Assembly: GCF_000376785.1 (NCBI RefSeq) | Contig: NZ_AQXX01000117.1 | Coordinates: forward strand, 1-64,000 | From: Hahella ganghwensis DSM 17046 | GTDB taxonomy: Bacteria > Pseudomonadota > Gammaproteobacteria > Pseudomonadales > Oleiphilaceae | Direction of reading: 5' to 3' | Length of the DNA stretch: 64,000 nucleotides | Shown here: positions 54,291 to 63,600 of the stretch, piece after piece | Layout of the letters: every line of letters begins with the position of its first letter | Numbering within the stretch: position 1 is the stretch's first letter | Made by a program: the position numbers and the translations under genes | The notes under the pieces: model-generated | Told to the model about the DNA's origin: nothing | The model's database searches: none | What the model saw: the letters and a program-made list of their open reading frames with translations, nothing else

Positions 54291-54902
54291 CTATAGAAAC
54301 GTTTCCGCGCGGGCCTTGGCGATCATCACGAGTTCGGTGGTCATTGCTTCCAGGCGATCCGAGAGAACTTTATCTATGATATTGCCTCTCTCATCAAAGG
54401 CTTTAAAGGCGGCAGGAACGGCAACCTGTTTTGCAATGACGAGGCTTCCCACACTGGTCAGGATATCTCTCAGATGGCTCAAACCACGAATACCTCCCAG
54501 ACCTCCGGGTGAGGTTCCCATGATTGCGACCGTTTTCCGGTCAAAGTCAGGCTGATAACCAGAATCATCATGACCCGGGCGTGATAACCAGTCCAGTGTG
54601 TTTTTCAGCACACCGGATAGCGAACCGTTGTATTCGGGGCTGGCGATCATCAGTCCATCGGCCTGTAGAAAAAGTTCTCTGAGGCGATCCAGATGCTCAG
54701 GTGTTTCTCCGCTGGCTTCCAGGTCTTCTGAAAAAAGTGGCAGCGGGAAATCGCGCAGGTCGATGACTTCAACCTTGGCGCCAATCTGTTCGGCTTGACG
54801 AGCGGCGTTGTTGACCAGCTTTTTATTCCACGAATCTGCTTTCAGGCTACCGGCGAAGGCCAGGATTGCGGGTGTTTTAGCGGTGTTCTCTGAATGGATC
54901 AT
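54291..54902 (-). CDS. NADPH-dependent FMN reductase family protein
   Basis: Flavodoxin-like flavoprotein, 203 residues from the ATG at 54902 (AGGAG upstream). It has [16 protein letters not shown] for FMN phosphate binding, [21 protein letters not shown] (flavin ring loop, quoted in part) and [15 protein letters not shown]. Members reduce FMN, quinones or azo dyes. It is divergent from a LysR-family gene with about 85 bases between, the classic arrangement for a stress-induced reductase and its regulator. The reading frame to 54995 has no similarity and overlaps the regulator. Confidence 0.88.
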   Translation of the reverse strand: MIHSENTAKTPAILAFAGSLKADSWNKKLVNNAARQAEQIGAKVEVIDLRDFPLPLFSEDLEASGETPEHLDRLRELFLQADGLMIASPEYNGSLSGVLKNTLDWLSRPGHDDSGYQPDFDRKTVAIMGTSPGGLGGIRGLSHLRDILTSVGSLVIAKQVAVPAAFKAFDERGNIIDKVLSDRLEAMTTELVMIAKARAETFL

Positions 54903-54987
54903 GATGCGGCTCCTGTAATAAATCTCAATTGTTGGAGCTATTTTGATCTGTTCCTCATTGAACAAAAACAGAATTAGTGCAAAGCTA

Positions 54988-55926
54988 ATGTGCATGAATG
55001 CACAGAAGTCAACACATCGACATCCAGTACTCAGTGGTGCTCAGGCCGGAGACTGGAGCGATATTTATTTTGCCTTTCAGGTCGCCAGGCTCGGTACCCT
55101 GTCTGCTGCTGCAGAAGCACTGGATGTACATCATTCAACAGTGTTACGCCGTATAGACAGTCTTGAAAAGCGATTGAAGATCAAGCTCTTTCACCGGCAT
55201 GCCCGCGGCTATGCGCCCACTGAGGCAGGTAAACTTTTGTTTCAGACGGCAGAGCAGACACAAAGTGAATTTGACCGATTAATGGGGCAGCTTTCAGGGC
55301 TGGACCAGCAACTGACTGGAAGCCTGATCATCACTACAGTGAATTCATTCAGTGCTGCATTGATGCCAATCCTGGCAGAGTTTCAGAACCAGCATCCTGG
55401 GATTCGCATAGAGTTTGTGGCGGACTCTCGGATATTCAAACTGGAATATGGCGAAGCGCATATCAGCGTTCGTCCCGGAGTAAGACCAAAGGATCCTGAC
55501 CATATTGTGCAACATCTTCACACGATTCCTTCATCCCTATATGCATCGTCCAGGTACATTGAGCAGTTTGGCAGAATGGAAAAACGCGAAGAGGTTGCCG
55601 GACACCGGTTCATTGGTTCCATTACACCCTACAACAATGTTTCCGCGATGGCCTGGTTGAATAAGCATGTGCCGGATGAGCAAGTGTATCATCGTGGATC
55701 GGATTTCATTTCCATGATGCATGCCGCTGAAGTCGGTCTTGGCATAGTGCCTTTGTCATGCTGGTTAGGGGATTCCAGTCAAAAACTGGTCAAAATGTTA
55801 GATCCTCCTGAGGACTGGGATTCCCCTGTCTGGCTGGTCACACATCGGGACATTCACCGGACTCCCAAGGTTCAAGCCCTAAGTCAGTTCCTGAAACTGA
55901 AAGTGCCGCAGATTGGCTCTGTTTAG
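54988..55926 (+). CDS. LysR-family transcriptional regulator
   Basis: From the ATG at 54988 it has 312 residues. The helix-turn-helix is [20 protein letters not shown] followed by [20 protein letters not shown], and the effector domain follows from about residue 115 ([20 protein letters not shown]). There are about 25 residues before the helix-turn-helix, more than usual, so a later start at Met3 is also possible; a TTG at 54943 would overlap the divergent promoter. It is next to, and probably controls, the FMN reductase gene. Confidence 0.87.
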   Translation: MCMNAQKSTHRHPVLSGAQAGDWSDIYFAFQVARLGTLSAAAEALDVHHSTVLRRIDSLEKRLKIKLFHRHARGYAPTEAGKLLFQTAEQTQSEFDRLMGQLSGLDQQLTGSLIITTVNSFSAALMPILAEFQNQHPGIRIEFVADSRIFKLEYGEAHISVRPGVRPKDPDHIVQHLHTIPSSLYASSRYIEQFGRMEKREEVAGHRFIGSITPYNNVSAMAWLNKHVPDEQVYHRGSDFISMMHAAEVGLGIVPLSCWLGDSSQKLVKMLDPPEDWDSPVWLVTHRDIHRTPKVQALSQFLKLKVPQIGSV

Positions 55927-55953
55927 CTGTGAGTGCCGGATGATCAGTACTAA

Positions 55954-56469
55954 CTATACCTGGGCCAGGATAACCACGTAATTCTCCCCATATTTCTTTG
56001 CACATTTGGGACAGGTTGTGTAGAAGAAGTAGAGCTTTTTGATTTCCCTGCCTTGCTCTTGAACATAGGACCTCATTTCTTCGATCCACTGTGTCATGTG
56101 ACGATAAGAGCCTTCGAATACTTTGGAAAGAAAGGTGCCTGACAGGGTGGTCGTTTCCACACCTTTGATTTCTTTAGAAATGGGAAGATACACATCTGAT
56201 CCCCAGAGAGATTTTTCGTCCGATAGAACAAACATATCCTCCGAGTCTGCTCCGGCAGCTTCAATCGCTTCCATATCGCGTTTCATCACCGCCCCGAAGT
56301 TAAGAGGGATATGAAACAGGCTGATGACGTGATCTTTCAGAAAGCGTTTATCGTTCCAGACAATCTCCCTGTCTTCCCATGGTTCCGGATTGAATCTTGG
56401 ACAACATTCTGTTGTTTGCTCAGTCACACTCCTCTCCTTGTACGCGTCCTTATCAACGATATGAATCAT
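55954..56469 (-). CDS. Conserved protein with C-terminal CPKC motif
   Basis: A 171-residue protein that I know only as a conserved hypothetical seen in bacteria and archaea, at times labelled hydrolase. Signatures are ECCPRFNPEPWEDREIVWND, FHIPLNFGAVMKRDM, a GTFLSKVFEGSYRHMTQW segment and, near the end, LYFFYTTCPKCAKKYGENYV. The CC and CxxC pairs might bind a metal. The fold may be of the GyrI/SRPBCC-like small-molecule-binding type, but this is a guess. The gene is alone. Confidence 0.75.
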   Translation of the reverse strand: MIHIVDKDAYKERSVTEQTTECCPRFNPEPWEDREIVWNDKRFLKDHVISLFHIPLNFGAVMKRDMEAIEAAGADSEDMFVLSDEKSLWGSDVYLPISKEIKGVETTTLSGTFLSKVFEGSYRHMTQWIEEMRSYVQEQGREIKKLYFFYTTCPKCAKKYGENYVVILAQV

Positions 56470-56894
56470 GACGGCTTTCCTATGATTCCGTTGTGGGAGA
56501 TTAACCTGAAACGGGGAGGAAGGAATTGATTTGGAGCAGGTAAAGAGCCAGGATATCGCTCTAGCTGGAGTTCTTTTAGATTACGAAGATTCAGGTTTGC
56601 AGCAACCGGTGTAGTCCTTAAACTGAATTGGCATGTGAAAGAATAAAGAGGAGACAGGTTTATTACCTGGAATTAGAGACTTTCTTATATCGCAGAGGAA
56701 GATTGTTGCCTGTATAGCTTTTCAGTTTTGATATTGTCCCTGTGATCTCAGTGAGTTTGGGCTCTACTAGTAGGCAAGACTATATTCTGACCAAACTGCT
56801 TCTCAAAATGGCGATACACTGTTATCATTTCGCGCAATTTATCATGATGGGGCCTTGGCGTCTCTGCTAGTAAACATGGACTTGAGCTTTATAT
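56470..56894. other. Gap before the flagellar cluster, no gene seen
   Basis: This 425-base AT-rich stretch lies between a minus-strand gene and the first flagellar-cluster gene and must hold the cluster's promoter. I searched by eye for sigma-54 (GG/GC 12-24) and sigma-28 patterns and saw no match worth reporting. TTATCAT (about 56832-56838) could be a -10. Confidence 0.4.
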
Positions 56895-57431
56895 ATGTTG
56901 GATCTGTCTTTATTCGAAGGTGATGAACTGCTGGCACTCGCTAAGCTGGATATTGAAAACAGCCGTATTGACTTCGCTTTGGCAAAGCTGAAGCAGGCGA
57001 ATAGCTTGCCTGATCCTCAGCCAGAGTGTGATTCCCTTTTAGCCAAGCTATATGCTCAGCTAAATCTTTTTGACAGGGCGTCATATCACTACGAAAGCTA
57101 CTTAATGAAAAAGCCTGATGCCTTATTGGAGCGTTTCCAGTATGGCATGGTCTATTACGAACAAAGTATCAAGGAAAGAGCACTTCTTGTATGGAAAGAA
57201 GTGTTGGACGAAGTTCCAACGTTTCCTCCTGCCCTCTATTACTGTGCTTTGGTGTCTTGGGAAGAAGATAACGAGCCGGAAGCTCGAAGGTTAATTGATA
57301 TTCTTCTGAAATCCGCTCCCGCAGACAACCTCTACTTTAAACGTGGCAAAGAATTATTAAACGCTTTGGACAATAATGTTAATGCGGGCTCAGTTACACC
57401 TCCCCGATTTGAAAATCAAAAAATCAACTGA
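56895..57431 (+). CDS. TPR-like protein at the head of the flagellar cluster
   Basis: I do not recognise this 178-residue protein. It is all-helical, with three or four TPR-like pairs (for example ALAKLKQANSLPDPQPECDS and LYAQLNLFDRASYHYESYL, then ALYYCALVSWEEDNEPEARR). No signal peptide is present. The start ATG at 56895 has a weak ribosome-binding site. It is 11 bases before a second TPR gene and 1.2 kb before fliQ on the same strand, so it may be a chaperone or assembly factor for the flagellar export system, or a protein that only shares the operon. Confidence 0.65.
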   Translation: MLDLSLFEGDELLALAKLDIENSRIDFALAKLKQANSLPDPQPECDSLLAKLYAQLNLFDRASYHYESYLMKKPDALLERFQYGMVYYEQSIKERALLVWKEVLDEVPTFPPALYYCALVSWEEDNEPEARRLIDILLKSAPADNLYFKRGKELLNALDNNVNAGSVTPPRFENQKIN

Positions 57432-57442
57432 TAGAGAGCTTT

Positions 57443-58579
57443 ATGTCCTTAGCCGAAATTAAGGAAAGAGTCGGTCGTCTGAAGCAGTTTCTCATTCAGG
57501 ATCCTCAAAACTTTTCTTTACATCTTGACCTGATTCGTCAGCTAAGTCTGTTGGGGGATTTTAAATCGTTGCAAGAGCAGTTCAATACTGCGAAGGAGCT
57601 GTTTCCTTCACATCCTGGGCTTTTGTATGAAGAAGCCTTGATGTTTTTGTCTACTGGCAATTTTGATGAAGCCGAGAAAATCATTAAGGATGTCATTTCT
57701 CAAGGTATAAATGACGGAGAAGTGCTATACCTTGCCTCGTATTGCTGTCTGATGGGTCGCAAGCCCCAAGAGGCTTTGTCTTATCTCGAAGTCTGTTACA
57801 ACGCAAATCGAAGCAATATTAAGTTCCCGATTTTAATGGCTCGAATTCAATACTTCTTAAGGGCGCTTGAGAATGTAGAGGATTGCCTTGAGGAAGCCTT
57901 GCAACTGGATGCTGCTTCTGTTGAAGCTCTGTCCTTGTTTGCCTCCTGCAAACTAGATCAAGGAGATTATGACGCTGCCAAATCCTATGCCAGTCAGGCA
58001 TTAGCTTTGGATTCTGACGATGCAAATTCTTTGGGAGTTATTGCCTACTGCAATATGTCTGAAATGAATTTCGACCTTGCGCAGGCTCAGATAAGTAAAG
58101 CCCTTAATATCAAAACTGATTCTGGCCGGCTATGGATTGGGCAAGCATTGCTCAGTATGCGGCGAAAGGATTTGGCTATGGCTGAAGAGCAGTTTTTAAA
58201 AGGCCTTACCCACATGCCGGGTCATATAGGATCCTGGAATGCACTGGCATGGTGCAGGATATTGCAGAATGACCTTCCTGGAGCAAAAGACTGCTGCGGA
58301 AAAGCAATCGAGTTAGATGGACGGTTTGGTGAGACATACGGTGCATTGGCAGTAGTCGAGCTGTTTTCGGGGAACATAGAGGCCGCCCGAAATAATGCTA
58401 AAAAGGCGATCCGGTTGGATAAGAACAACTTTTCTGGATATTTTGCGCAGGCGCTATGTGAGCATATGTCTGGAGATAAGAAGAAAGCGTCCGAGATCGT
58501 TGCGTCATTGCTTAACTCTCCTGTGGACGAAAGCGGCAAAACACTCACAGATTATCTGGCCACTCACATCGTTGCTTAA
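57443..58579 (+). CDS. TPR-repeat protein in the flagellar cluster
   Basis: A 378-residue cytosolic protein of about ten TPR units, including EALMFLSTGNFDEAEKIIKD, SCKLDQGDYDAAKSYASQA, AQISKALNIKTDSGRLWIGQ and AWCRILQNDLPGAKDCCGKA. No enzyme domain or membrane segment is seen. Only 12 bases separate its stop from the fliQ ATG, so the two are likely co-translated. TPR proteins often act as chaperones of type III export substrates or in motor assembly; this role is an inference from position. Confidence 0.75.
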   Translation: MSLAEIKERVGRLKQFLIQDPQNFSLHLDLIRQLSLLGDFKSLQEQFNTAKELFPSHPGLLYEEALMFLSTGNFDEAEKIIKDVISQGINDGEVLYLASYCCLMGRKPQEALSYLEVCYNANRSNIKFPILMARIQYFLRALENVEDCLEEALQLDAASVEALSLFASCKLDQGDYDAAKSYASQALALDSDDANSLGVIAYCNMSEMNFDLAQAQISKALNIKTDSGRLWIGQALLSMRRKDLAMAEEQFLKGLTHMPGHIGSWNALAWCRILQNDLPGAKDCCGKAIELDGRFGETYGALAVVELFSGNIEAARNNAKKAIRLDKNNFSGYFAQALCEHMSGDKKKASEIVASLLNSPVDESGKTLTDYLATHIVA

Positions 58580-58591
58580 GGAAAAGTGCTA

Positions 58592-58858
58592 ATGACAATT
58601 GATCAGGCAATGCAGCTAACAAATGATATGTTGTGGGCTGCCATTATGATTGCCGCGCCTATTCTGGGAGTGGCGATGGTGGTTGGCCTTGTCATTAGTA
58701 TTCTTCAGGTTATTACCCAAATACAGGAAATGACACTGACCTTTGTTCCTAAGATTGCCGCTGTTGTCGTAGTGTTGTTTATCCTGGGGCCATGGATGCT
58801 CGCTACATTAACGGTTTTCGCGAGCACGCTTATAAAAAATATCCCTGTGTATTTCTGA
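58592..58858 (+). CDS. fliQ: Flagellar biosynthesis protein FliQ
   Basis: Export-gate subunit with two membrane helices. The 88-residue product has the family profile: QAMQLTNDMLWAAIMIAAPI, LGVAMVVGLVISILQVITQI and QEMTLTFVPKIAAVVVVLFI. The ATG at 58592 follows AAGGAA; a GTG two codons upstream is less likely. The usual partner fliP is not upstream. fliR follows after 7 bases. Confidence 0.93.
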   Translation: MTIDQAMQLTNDMLWAAIMIAAPILGVAMVVGLVISILQVITQIQEMTLTFVPKIAAVVVVLFILGPWMLATLTVFASTLIKNIPVYF

Positions 58859-58865
58859 GGCAAGA

Positions 58866-59636
58866 ATGACATTTCAATTTGACATGGGGTGGATTTGGTC
58901 TGTTGTTCTGTTAAGCGTTCGTATGTCGACCATATTCTATTTGACTGTTCTGGACTTGTTCGGCAGGGTTCCCGGTCGCTTTCGTTTGATAATGGTGGTG
59001 ACGCTTTCAGCTTTGCTGTTTAGTGCGAACTTCTCTGTTACTGCTCCATTACCAGGGACACTTGTTGAGATGGTTTTGGACTTGGCTGGAGAGGTTGTGA
59101 TTAGCGTTATGTTAGTCCTTGGGTTGCATGTGGCGTTTTCCACATTTCAGGTTGCGGGTCGTTTGGTTGACTTTCAATCTGGTTTTGGTGCTGCAAACCT
59201 CCTAAACCCGGCTACGAACTCTGCTGACCCTCTGATCGGTACATTGTTGTTATTTGTGGCAACTTTCGTATTTTTCTCGGTAGACGGGCATCATTTGGTG
59301 TTAAGAGGATTGGTTTACAGTGTACAGCAGGTGCCTCTCGGTAGTTGGGGAGGGGGAATGAGTTTACCTGCTGTACTTCAGCAATATGGCTTAATGTTTC
59401 TGTTTGGTATGACGATAGCTGCCCCCGTTTTGGCAGTATTATTTTTTGTTGATGCCGGTCTAGCTGTGATGGGGAAAACGATGCCCCAAATGAATGTATA
59501 CTTTATTTTTCTTCCTCTTAAAGTGGCGTTGGGAGTTGGAATGACTGCTCTATCGCTCAAATATATGTTGCCTCTCATATCTGAAGTGATATCGAGTATA
59601 TTTCGTTATTGGAATCAAATAATTACAGCTGCCTGA
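58866..59636 (+). CDS. fliR: Flagellar biosynthesis protein FliR
   Basis: Inner-membrane export-gate protein with about six membrane helices, 256 residues. Family features include GRVPGRFRLIMVVTLSALLF, DFQSGFGAANLLNPATNSAD with the conserved Gly/Phe pattern, and a C-terminal PQMNVYFIFLPLKVALGVGM. It follows fliQ and precedes flhB by 38 bases. Confidence 0.93.
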   Translation: MTFQFDMGWIWSVVLLSVRMSTIFYLTVLDLFGRVPGRFRLIMVVTLSALLFSANFSVTAPLPGTLVEMVLDLAGEVVISVMLVLGLHVAFSTFQVAGRLVDFQSGFGAANLLNPATNSADPLIGTLLLFVATFVFFSVDGHHLVLRGLVYSVQQVPLGSWGGGMSLPAVLQQYGLMFLFGMTIAAPVLAVLFFVDAGLAVMGKTMPQMNVYFIFLPLKVALGVGMTALSLKYMLPLISEVISSIFRYWNQIITAA

Positions 59637-59674
59637 GATTAATATATCTGAATAAGTCGTAAAAGTAGTAAAGT

Positions 59675-60784
59675 ATGGCAGAATCTCAACCGGATAAATC
59701 AGAAAAGACTGAACCACCCTCGCCTTATAAGTTGCAGGAAGCAAGAAAAAAGGGAGGGGTATTTAAGAGTATGGAAGTCTCTCATCTTGCCGGGCTTTTG
59801 GTCGCCGTGCTTTTACTATGGTCTATGGCGCCAGGGATTGCTGAAAATTTTCTGAGGGTATGCGTTAGGTTATTTGATGTCTCTGGTTCTATTCCATTTG
59901 ATATTATAACCGTGCATGGTTGGAGTGAGTGGGTTGTAAGTGAGGTTGTTGAGATTCTCACTCCTGTGTTCGTCATGACCATGTTGGCAGGTGTCGTCGC
60001 TGTATTGCTGCAGACCGGCCCTATACTTTCTTTCCATCCAATAAAACCTGACATTAAGAGAATCAATCCAATTGAGGGATTCAAGCGTCTGGTTTCAATT
60101 AAAATCCTATTTGAACTACTGAAGAATGTAATAAAGCTTTTACTGTTGGGAGTCATTATATTTTATTGCGTAAAAGAGTTTCTTCCGCATGCTTTTGGTT
60201 TGACTCAGAGGGGGGCAGCTAACGCTATACCCTTTATTTCAGCCCACTTAGGAACCTTGATTCTCAAACTGGCGATTGCCCTGATTGTAATCTCAGCCGC
60301 TGACTTTCTATTCGTACGGAGAGAATTTCTGCGCAATATGCGCATGACCAAAAAGGAGGTCAAAGACGAAATGAAGCGTCGGGAGGGCGATCCTATGGTG
60401 CGGTCAAAAAGGCGTGAATTAGAGCAAGAGCTTCGTAAGCGCAGTTCGTCCGTTAAAAGCGCTGAGAACGCAGATGTCATCATTACCAACCCTAGTCATT
60501 ATGCGGTGGTGGTTAAATATGATCCGCAAAGTATGCTGGCTCCTAAAGTGACAGGCAAAGGTATGGATGCAATGGCATTCCACATCCGATCTATTGCTAA
60601 GCGACACGGCGTTCATATCGTGGAGGATCCCCCCTTAGCCCGATACTTATACAGAAAAGTAGGGATTGATAAAAATGTACCCGAAGCTGCTTATATGGGG
60701 GTTGCAAGGGCATTGCGCAAAGCATACAGACTGAAAAGATCTGGTGTTGGTCAAGTTAATACATCTTATAGGTCTGCTGTATGA
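59675..60784 (+). CDS. flhB: Flagellar export switch protein FlhB with NPSH cleavage motif
   Basis: Switches export from rod/hook to filament substrates after self-cleavage. The 369 residues comprise an N-terminal segment with EKTEPPSPYKLQEARKKGG (the KTE/EPT..K.R pattern of FlhB), four membrane helices (about 35-210) and a cytosolic domain. In place of NPTH the cleavage motif reads NPSH (Asn272-His275; DNA 60488-60499), followed by YAVVVKYDPQSMLAPKVTGK. The Ser for Thr change is conservative. It overlaps flhA by 4 bases (ATGA). Confidence 0.95.
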   Translation: MAESQPDKSEKTEPPSPYKLQEARKKGGVFKSMEVSHLAGLLVAVLLLWSMAPGIAENFLRVCVRLFDVSGSIPFDIITVHGWSEWVVSEVVEILTPVFVMTMLAGVVAVLLQTGPILSFHPIKPDIKRINPIEGFKRLVSIKILFELLKNVIKLLLLGVIIFYCVKEFLPHAFGLTQRGAANAIPFISAHLGTLILKLAIALIVISAADFLFVRREFLRNMRMTKKEVKDEMKRREGDPMVRSKRRELEQELRKRSSSVKSAENADVIITNPSHYAVVVKYDPQSMLAPKVTGKGMDAMAFHIRSIAKRHGVHIVEDPPLARYLYRKVGIDKNVPEAAYMGVARALRKAYRLKRSGVGQVNTSYRSAV

Positions 60785-62883
60785 GCAACACTAAGGCAAC
60801 ATTTTCAACCTTTTTAGGAACGCGAAGCGAAATTGGCTTAGTGCTGGGCATGGTTGGAATATTGTTGGTTTTATTCACGCCCATACCTTCGCAGCTTCTC
60901 GATTTTCTGCTCATCGCCAACTTCAGCTTCGGGTTGACTTTGTTGCTACTTACTTTTTTTGTAGATAAGCCTTTGGGGTTTTCTACCTTCCCTTCACTAT
61001 TGTTAATAGCAACACTATTCAGGCTTTCTCTGAATATTGCCGCCACACGTTTGATTCTTTCCGATGGCGACGCGGGTAGCGTGATAAATGCTGTAGGAAC
61101 CTATGTGGTTGGCGGCAATTATGTGATCGGTCTCGTCGTATTTTTAATCCTGATTGTCGTTCAGTACGTTGTTGTGACGAGTGGAGCACAGCGTGTTGCA
61201 GAAGTCGCGGCTCGATTTACGCTTGACAGTATGCCCGGGAAGCAAATGAGTATTGATGCTGACATGAATATGGGGCTGATCAATGAAAACGAGGCCCGGG
61301 AAAGACGCCAGACTATCGAAAAAGAGGCAAGTTTTTATGGAGCAATGGACGGTGCCAGTAAATTTGTAAAAGGAGATGCTATTGCCGGGATACTAATAAT
61401 ACTGATTGATATTATCGGTGGTTTGGCTATTGGTGTAGCCCAATTGGGATTGAGTTGGGGGGACGCTTTACATACCTATACACTACTAACAGTGGGTGAT
61501 GGTATTGTCACACAGATCCCAGCTCTGGTGATTTCTACTGCTACCGGCATCATTATTACAAGAGCTGCTACAGATGCTCATCTGGGGAGTGAGATTTCAA
61601 ATCAGATTACTCAATATCCCAAGACATTGGTCATTGTTGTAATAGGTCTGTTGCTGCTACTTACTTTACCTGCAATACCATTCTTCCCTGTACTTGCTGT
61701 TGCATCTATATTCGGTTGCTTGGCCTTCGTTGCGTATAAGAAGAGTTCTGCAAATGATATCGGTACAAAGGAGCAACATGAAGCTGAAGAAGACAAGTCT
61801 CTTTATGATGAGCTAAAGATTGAGCCCATTGAGGTTGTGTTGGGATCGGAGCTTATGAAGTTCTTCGGGGAGAATGAAAGCAAACTGATGGATGAAGTAG
61901 ATCGATTCAGGAAGCAATTTGCTTTTGAGCTTGGACTTGTATTACCCAAGGTGAGAATAATTCAAGAAGGCGCCCCCAAAAATAATTCTTATAAGATTTG
62001 TTTGCATGGTGTTTGTGTTGCTAGTGGGGAGTTGTTTGTGAACCAGTTTCTGGCAATAAGTGCGCAGGATATGGGAGATAAGCTTCCAGGTATTAAAGTA
62101 TTAGATCCTACTTATGGTTTACCTGCTGTATGGGTGGAGCAGGCAGAAGCTGAGTTGGCCAGGTCTCTGAACTGTACTCTTGTAGACCCGCTGACAGTTT
62201 TGTTGACCCACTTCAGTGAGGTCCTGAAAGGAAAAGCTCCGGTGCTAATTTCAAGATCGGAATCTGAAAAGTTAATGATGCGGGTGAGAGTTGCGCAACC
62301 AACATTATATGACGACTTAGTTCCAAGTACCTTGACGATAAGCGATATCCAGAGAATTTTGCAAAATCTGGTCAGTGAGAAGGTGTCTATAAGAAATATT
62401 GAACTCATAGCTGAAACACTGGTGGATGTTGGCAAGAGAGTGAAAGACCATGTTCAGCTAACAGAGCTGGTCCGGCAAAAGCTAGGGGCAGAGATATGCC
62501 AAAAACTGGTCGCTAAGGATAATTTTCTATATGTCATCAGTTTCGATCCTGGAGTCGAGCAAATATTCCAGAGTGGATTAAAAGCTACTGAAGACGGAGG
62601 GTCATTGTTTGTAGACCCCAAAATTACTGAGCAGGTTTTGACGAGGCTTGCAAAACTCGTAGAACAAATGATGGCAGATGGGTTGGAGCCAGTTCTGATT
62701 TCGTCACCCAGTCTTCGGTCTCATCTCAAGAAGCTAACTGCGCGGCTGTTGCCGGGTCTAAGCGTACTTTCCCTGTCTGAAATTCCAGCGGGCTTAAATA
62801 TTAAGTCATTTGGGGTTGTCGAACTGGAGCGTGGTCTATCAGGCAGTATCGAAAACCGTTATGAAAAAAGAGGCGAAAGATGA
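60781..62883 (+). CDS. flhA: Flagellar biosynthesis protein FlhA
   Basis: Export-gate protein with eight membrane helices (about 20-325) and a large cytosolic domain. Signatures: LIANFSFGLTLLLLTFFV, FSTFPSLLLIATLFRLSLNI (FHIPEP), the cytosolic loop PGKQMSIDADMNMGLINENE with the conserved acid pair, and TQIPALVISTATGIIITRAA. Length 700 as usual. It overlaps flhB and the following flgF-like gene by 4 bases each, so translation is tightly coupled. In standard clusters flhF follows; here it does not. Confidence 0.95.
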   Translation: MSNTKATFSTFLGTRSEIGLVLGMVGILLVLFTPIPSQLLDFLLIANFSFGLTLLLLTFFVDKPLGFSTFPSLLLIATLFRLSLNIAATRLILSDGDAGSVINAVGTYVVGGNYVIGLVVFLILIVVQYVVVTSGAQRVAEVAARFTLDSMPGKQMSIDADMNMGLINENEARERRQTIEKEASFYGAMDGASKFVKGDAIAGILIILIDIIGGLAIGVAQLGLSWGDALHTYTLLTVGDGIVTQIPALVISTATGIIITRAATDAHLGSEISNQITQYPKTLVIVVIGLLLLLTLPAIPFFPVLAVASIFGCLAFVAYKKSSANDIGTKEQHEAEEDKSLYDELKIEPIEVVLGSELMKFFGENESKLMDEVDRFRKQFAFELGLVLPKVRIIQEGAPKNNSYKICLHGVCVASGELFVNQFLAISAQDMGDKLPGIKVLDPTYGLPAVWVEQAEAELARSLNCTLVDPLTVLLTHFSEVLKGKAPVLISRSESEKLMMRVRVAQPTLYDDLVPSTLTISDIQRILQNLVSEKVSIRNIELIAETLVDVGKRVKDHVQLTELVRQKLGAEICQKLVAKDNFLYVISFDPGVEQIFQSGLKATEDGGSLFVDPKITEQVLTRLAKLVEQMMADGLEPVLISSPSLRSHLKKLTARLLPGLSVLSLSEIPAGLNIKSFGVVELERGLSGSIENRYEKRGER

Positions 62884-63587
62884 GTGAATTGGTAGGAGCA
62901 ATTCAGAATACCTTAAATGCTGATTTGCTCAGATTGCGAACTATAGGTCAAAACCTGGCTAACCTGGAAACCCCTGGATATAAAAGCGATAAATTGATCT
63001 CCCAGCCTTTCACTAGAGTCATTTCCAGTGAATTGGAAGGTGCTGACAAGCTTGTTATCGCTAAGGATTTCTCCCAAGGAGCTATCAAACCAACAGATAA
63101 TTACTGGGATCTTGCAATAGAGGGGGAGGGCTACTTTGTTGGAGAGAAAGATGGAGTGACTCAGTACACCAGGTCTGGCCAACTGACGATGACTTCAGAC
63201 GGGAAGTTGGCCTTGCCGAGTGGTGCTTATCTATTGGGGAAGGCCGGGCCGATTCAATTAAATTCTGATCAGTTTGAAGTCAGGAGTGACGGCACAGTGA
63301 TTAGTGATGGACACAGTATTGATCGCTTAAAAATAGTAACTTTTTCCGATCAGGACAGCTTGCGTTCAATCGGTGCTGCTACATTCGTCGCCGAAGGTGA
63401 GTTGCGGCCTACGGATTCTGATGGAGTTCAAATATTACAGTCGTTTGTTGAGGTGTCCAATGTGAACACTATGGATGAAATAGTGAGCATGATGGAGCTT
63501 ACTCAACATTATCGGATGACTCATAATGTTTTAAAGGCGTATGAGTCTTCTATCAGCACATCGATTTCCACGTTAGGAAAGTTTTAG
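62880..63587 (+). CDS. flgF: Flagellar basal-body rod protein FlgF-like
   Basis: Proximal rod protein of the FlgF/FlgG family, 235 residues. LLRLRTIGQNLANLETPGYKS is the N-terminal signature, WDLAIEGEGYFVGEKDGVTQ the central one, and the C-terminal SFVEVSNVNTMDEIVSMMEL is typical of FlgF/G. FlgF is the best fit because the next gene reads as FlgG; FlgC-type identity was ruled out by length. Its ATG overlaps flhA (ATGA), so rod genes are in one transcript with export-gate genes. Confidence 0.85.
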   Translation: MSELVGAIQNTLNADLLRLRTIGQNLANLETPGYKSDKLISQPFTRVISSELEGADKLVIAKDFSQGAIKPTDNYWDLAIEGEGYFVGEKDGVTQYTRSGQLTMTSDGKLALPSGAYLLGKAGPIQLNSDQFEVRSDGTVISDGHSIDRLKIVTFSDQDSLRSIGAATFVAEGELRPTDSDGVQILQSFVEVSNVNTMDEIVSMMELTQHYRMTHNVLKAYESSISTSISTLGKF

Positions 63588-63600
63588 GGAGTTTTTCAGC

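Noticed and set aside
54943-54987. Upstream start of the LysR gene at 54943
   Set aside because: The codon is TTG, has no ribosome-binding site, and would place about 40 residues before the helix-turn-helix and overlap the divergent promoter.
58586-62883. Injectisome (SctSTUV) rather than flagellar export genes
   Set aside because: The FlhB and FlhA lengths and the direct linkage to flgF and flgG rod genes favour a flagellar system.
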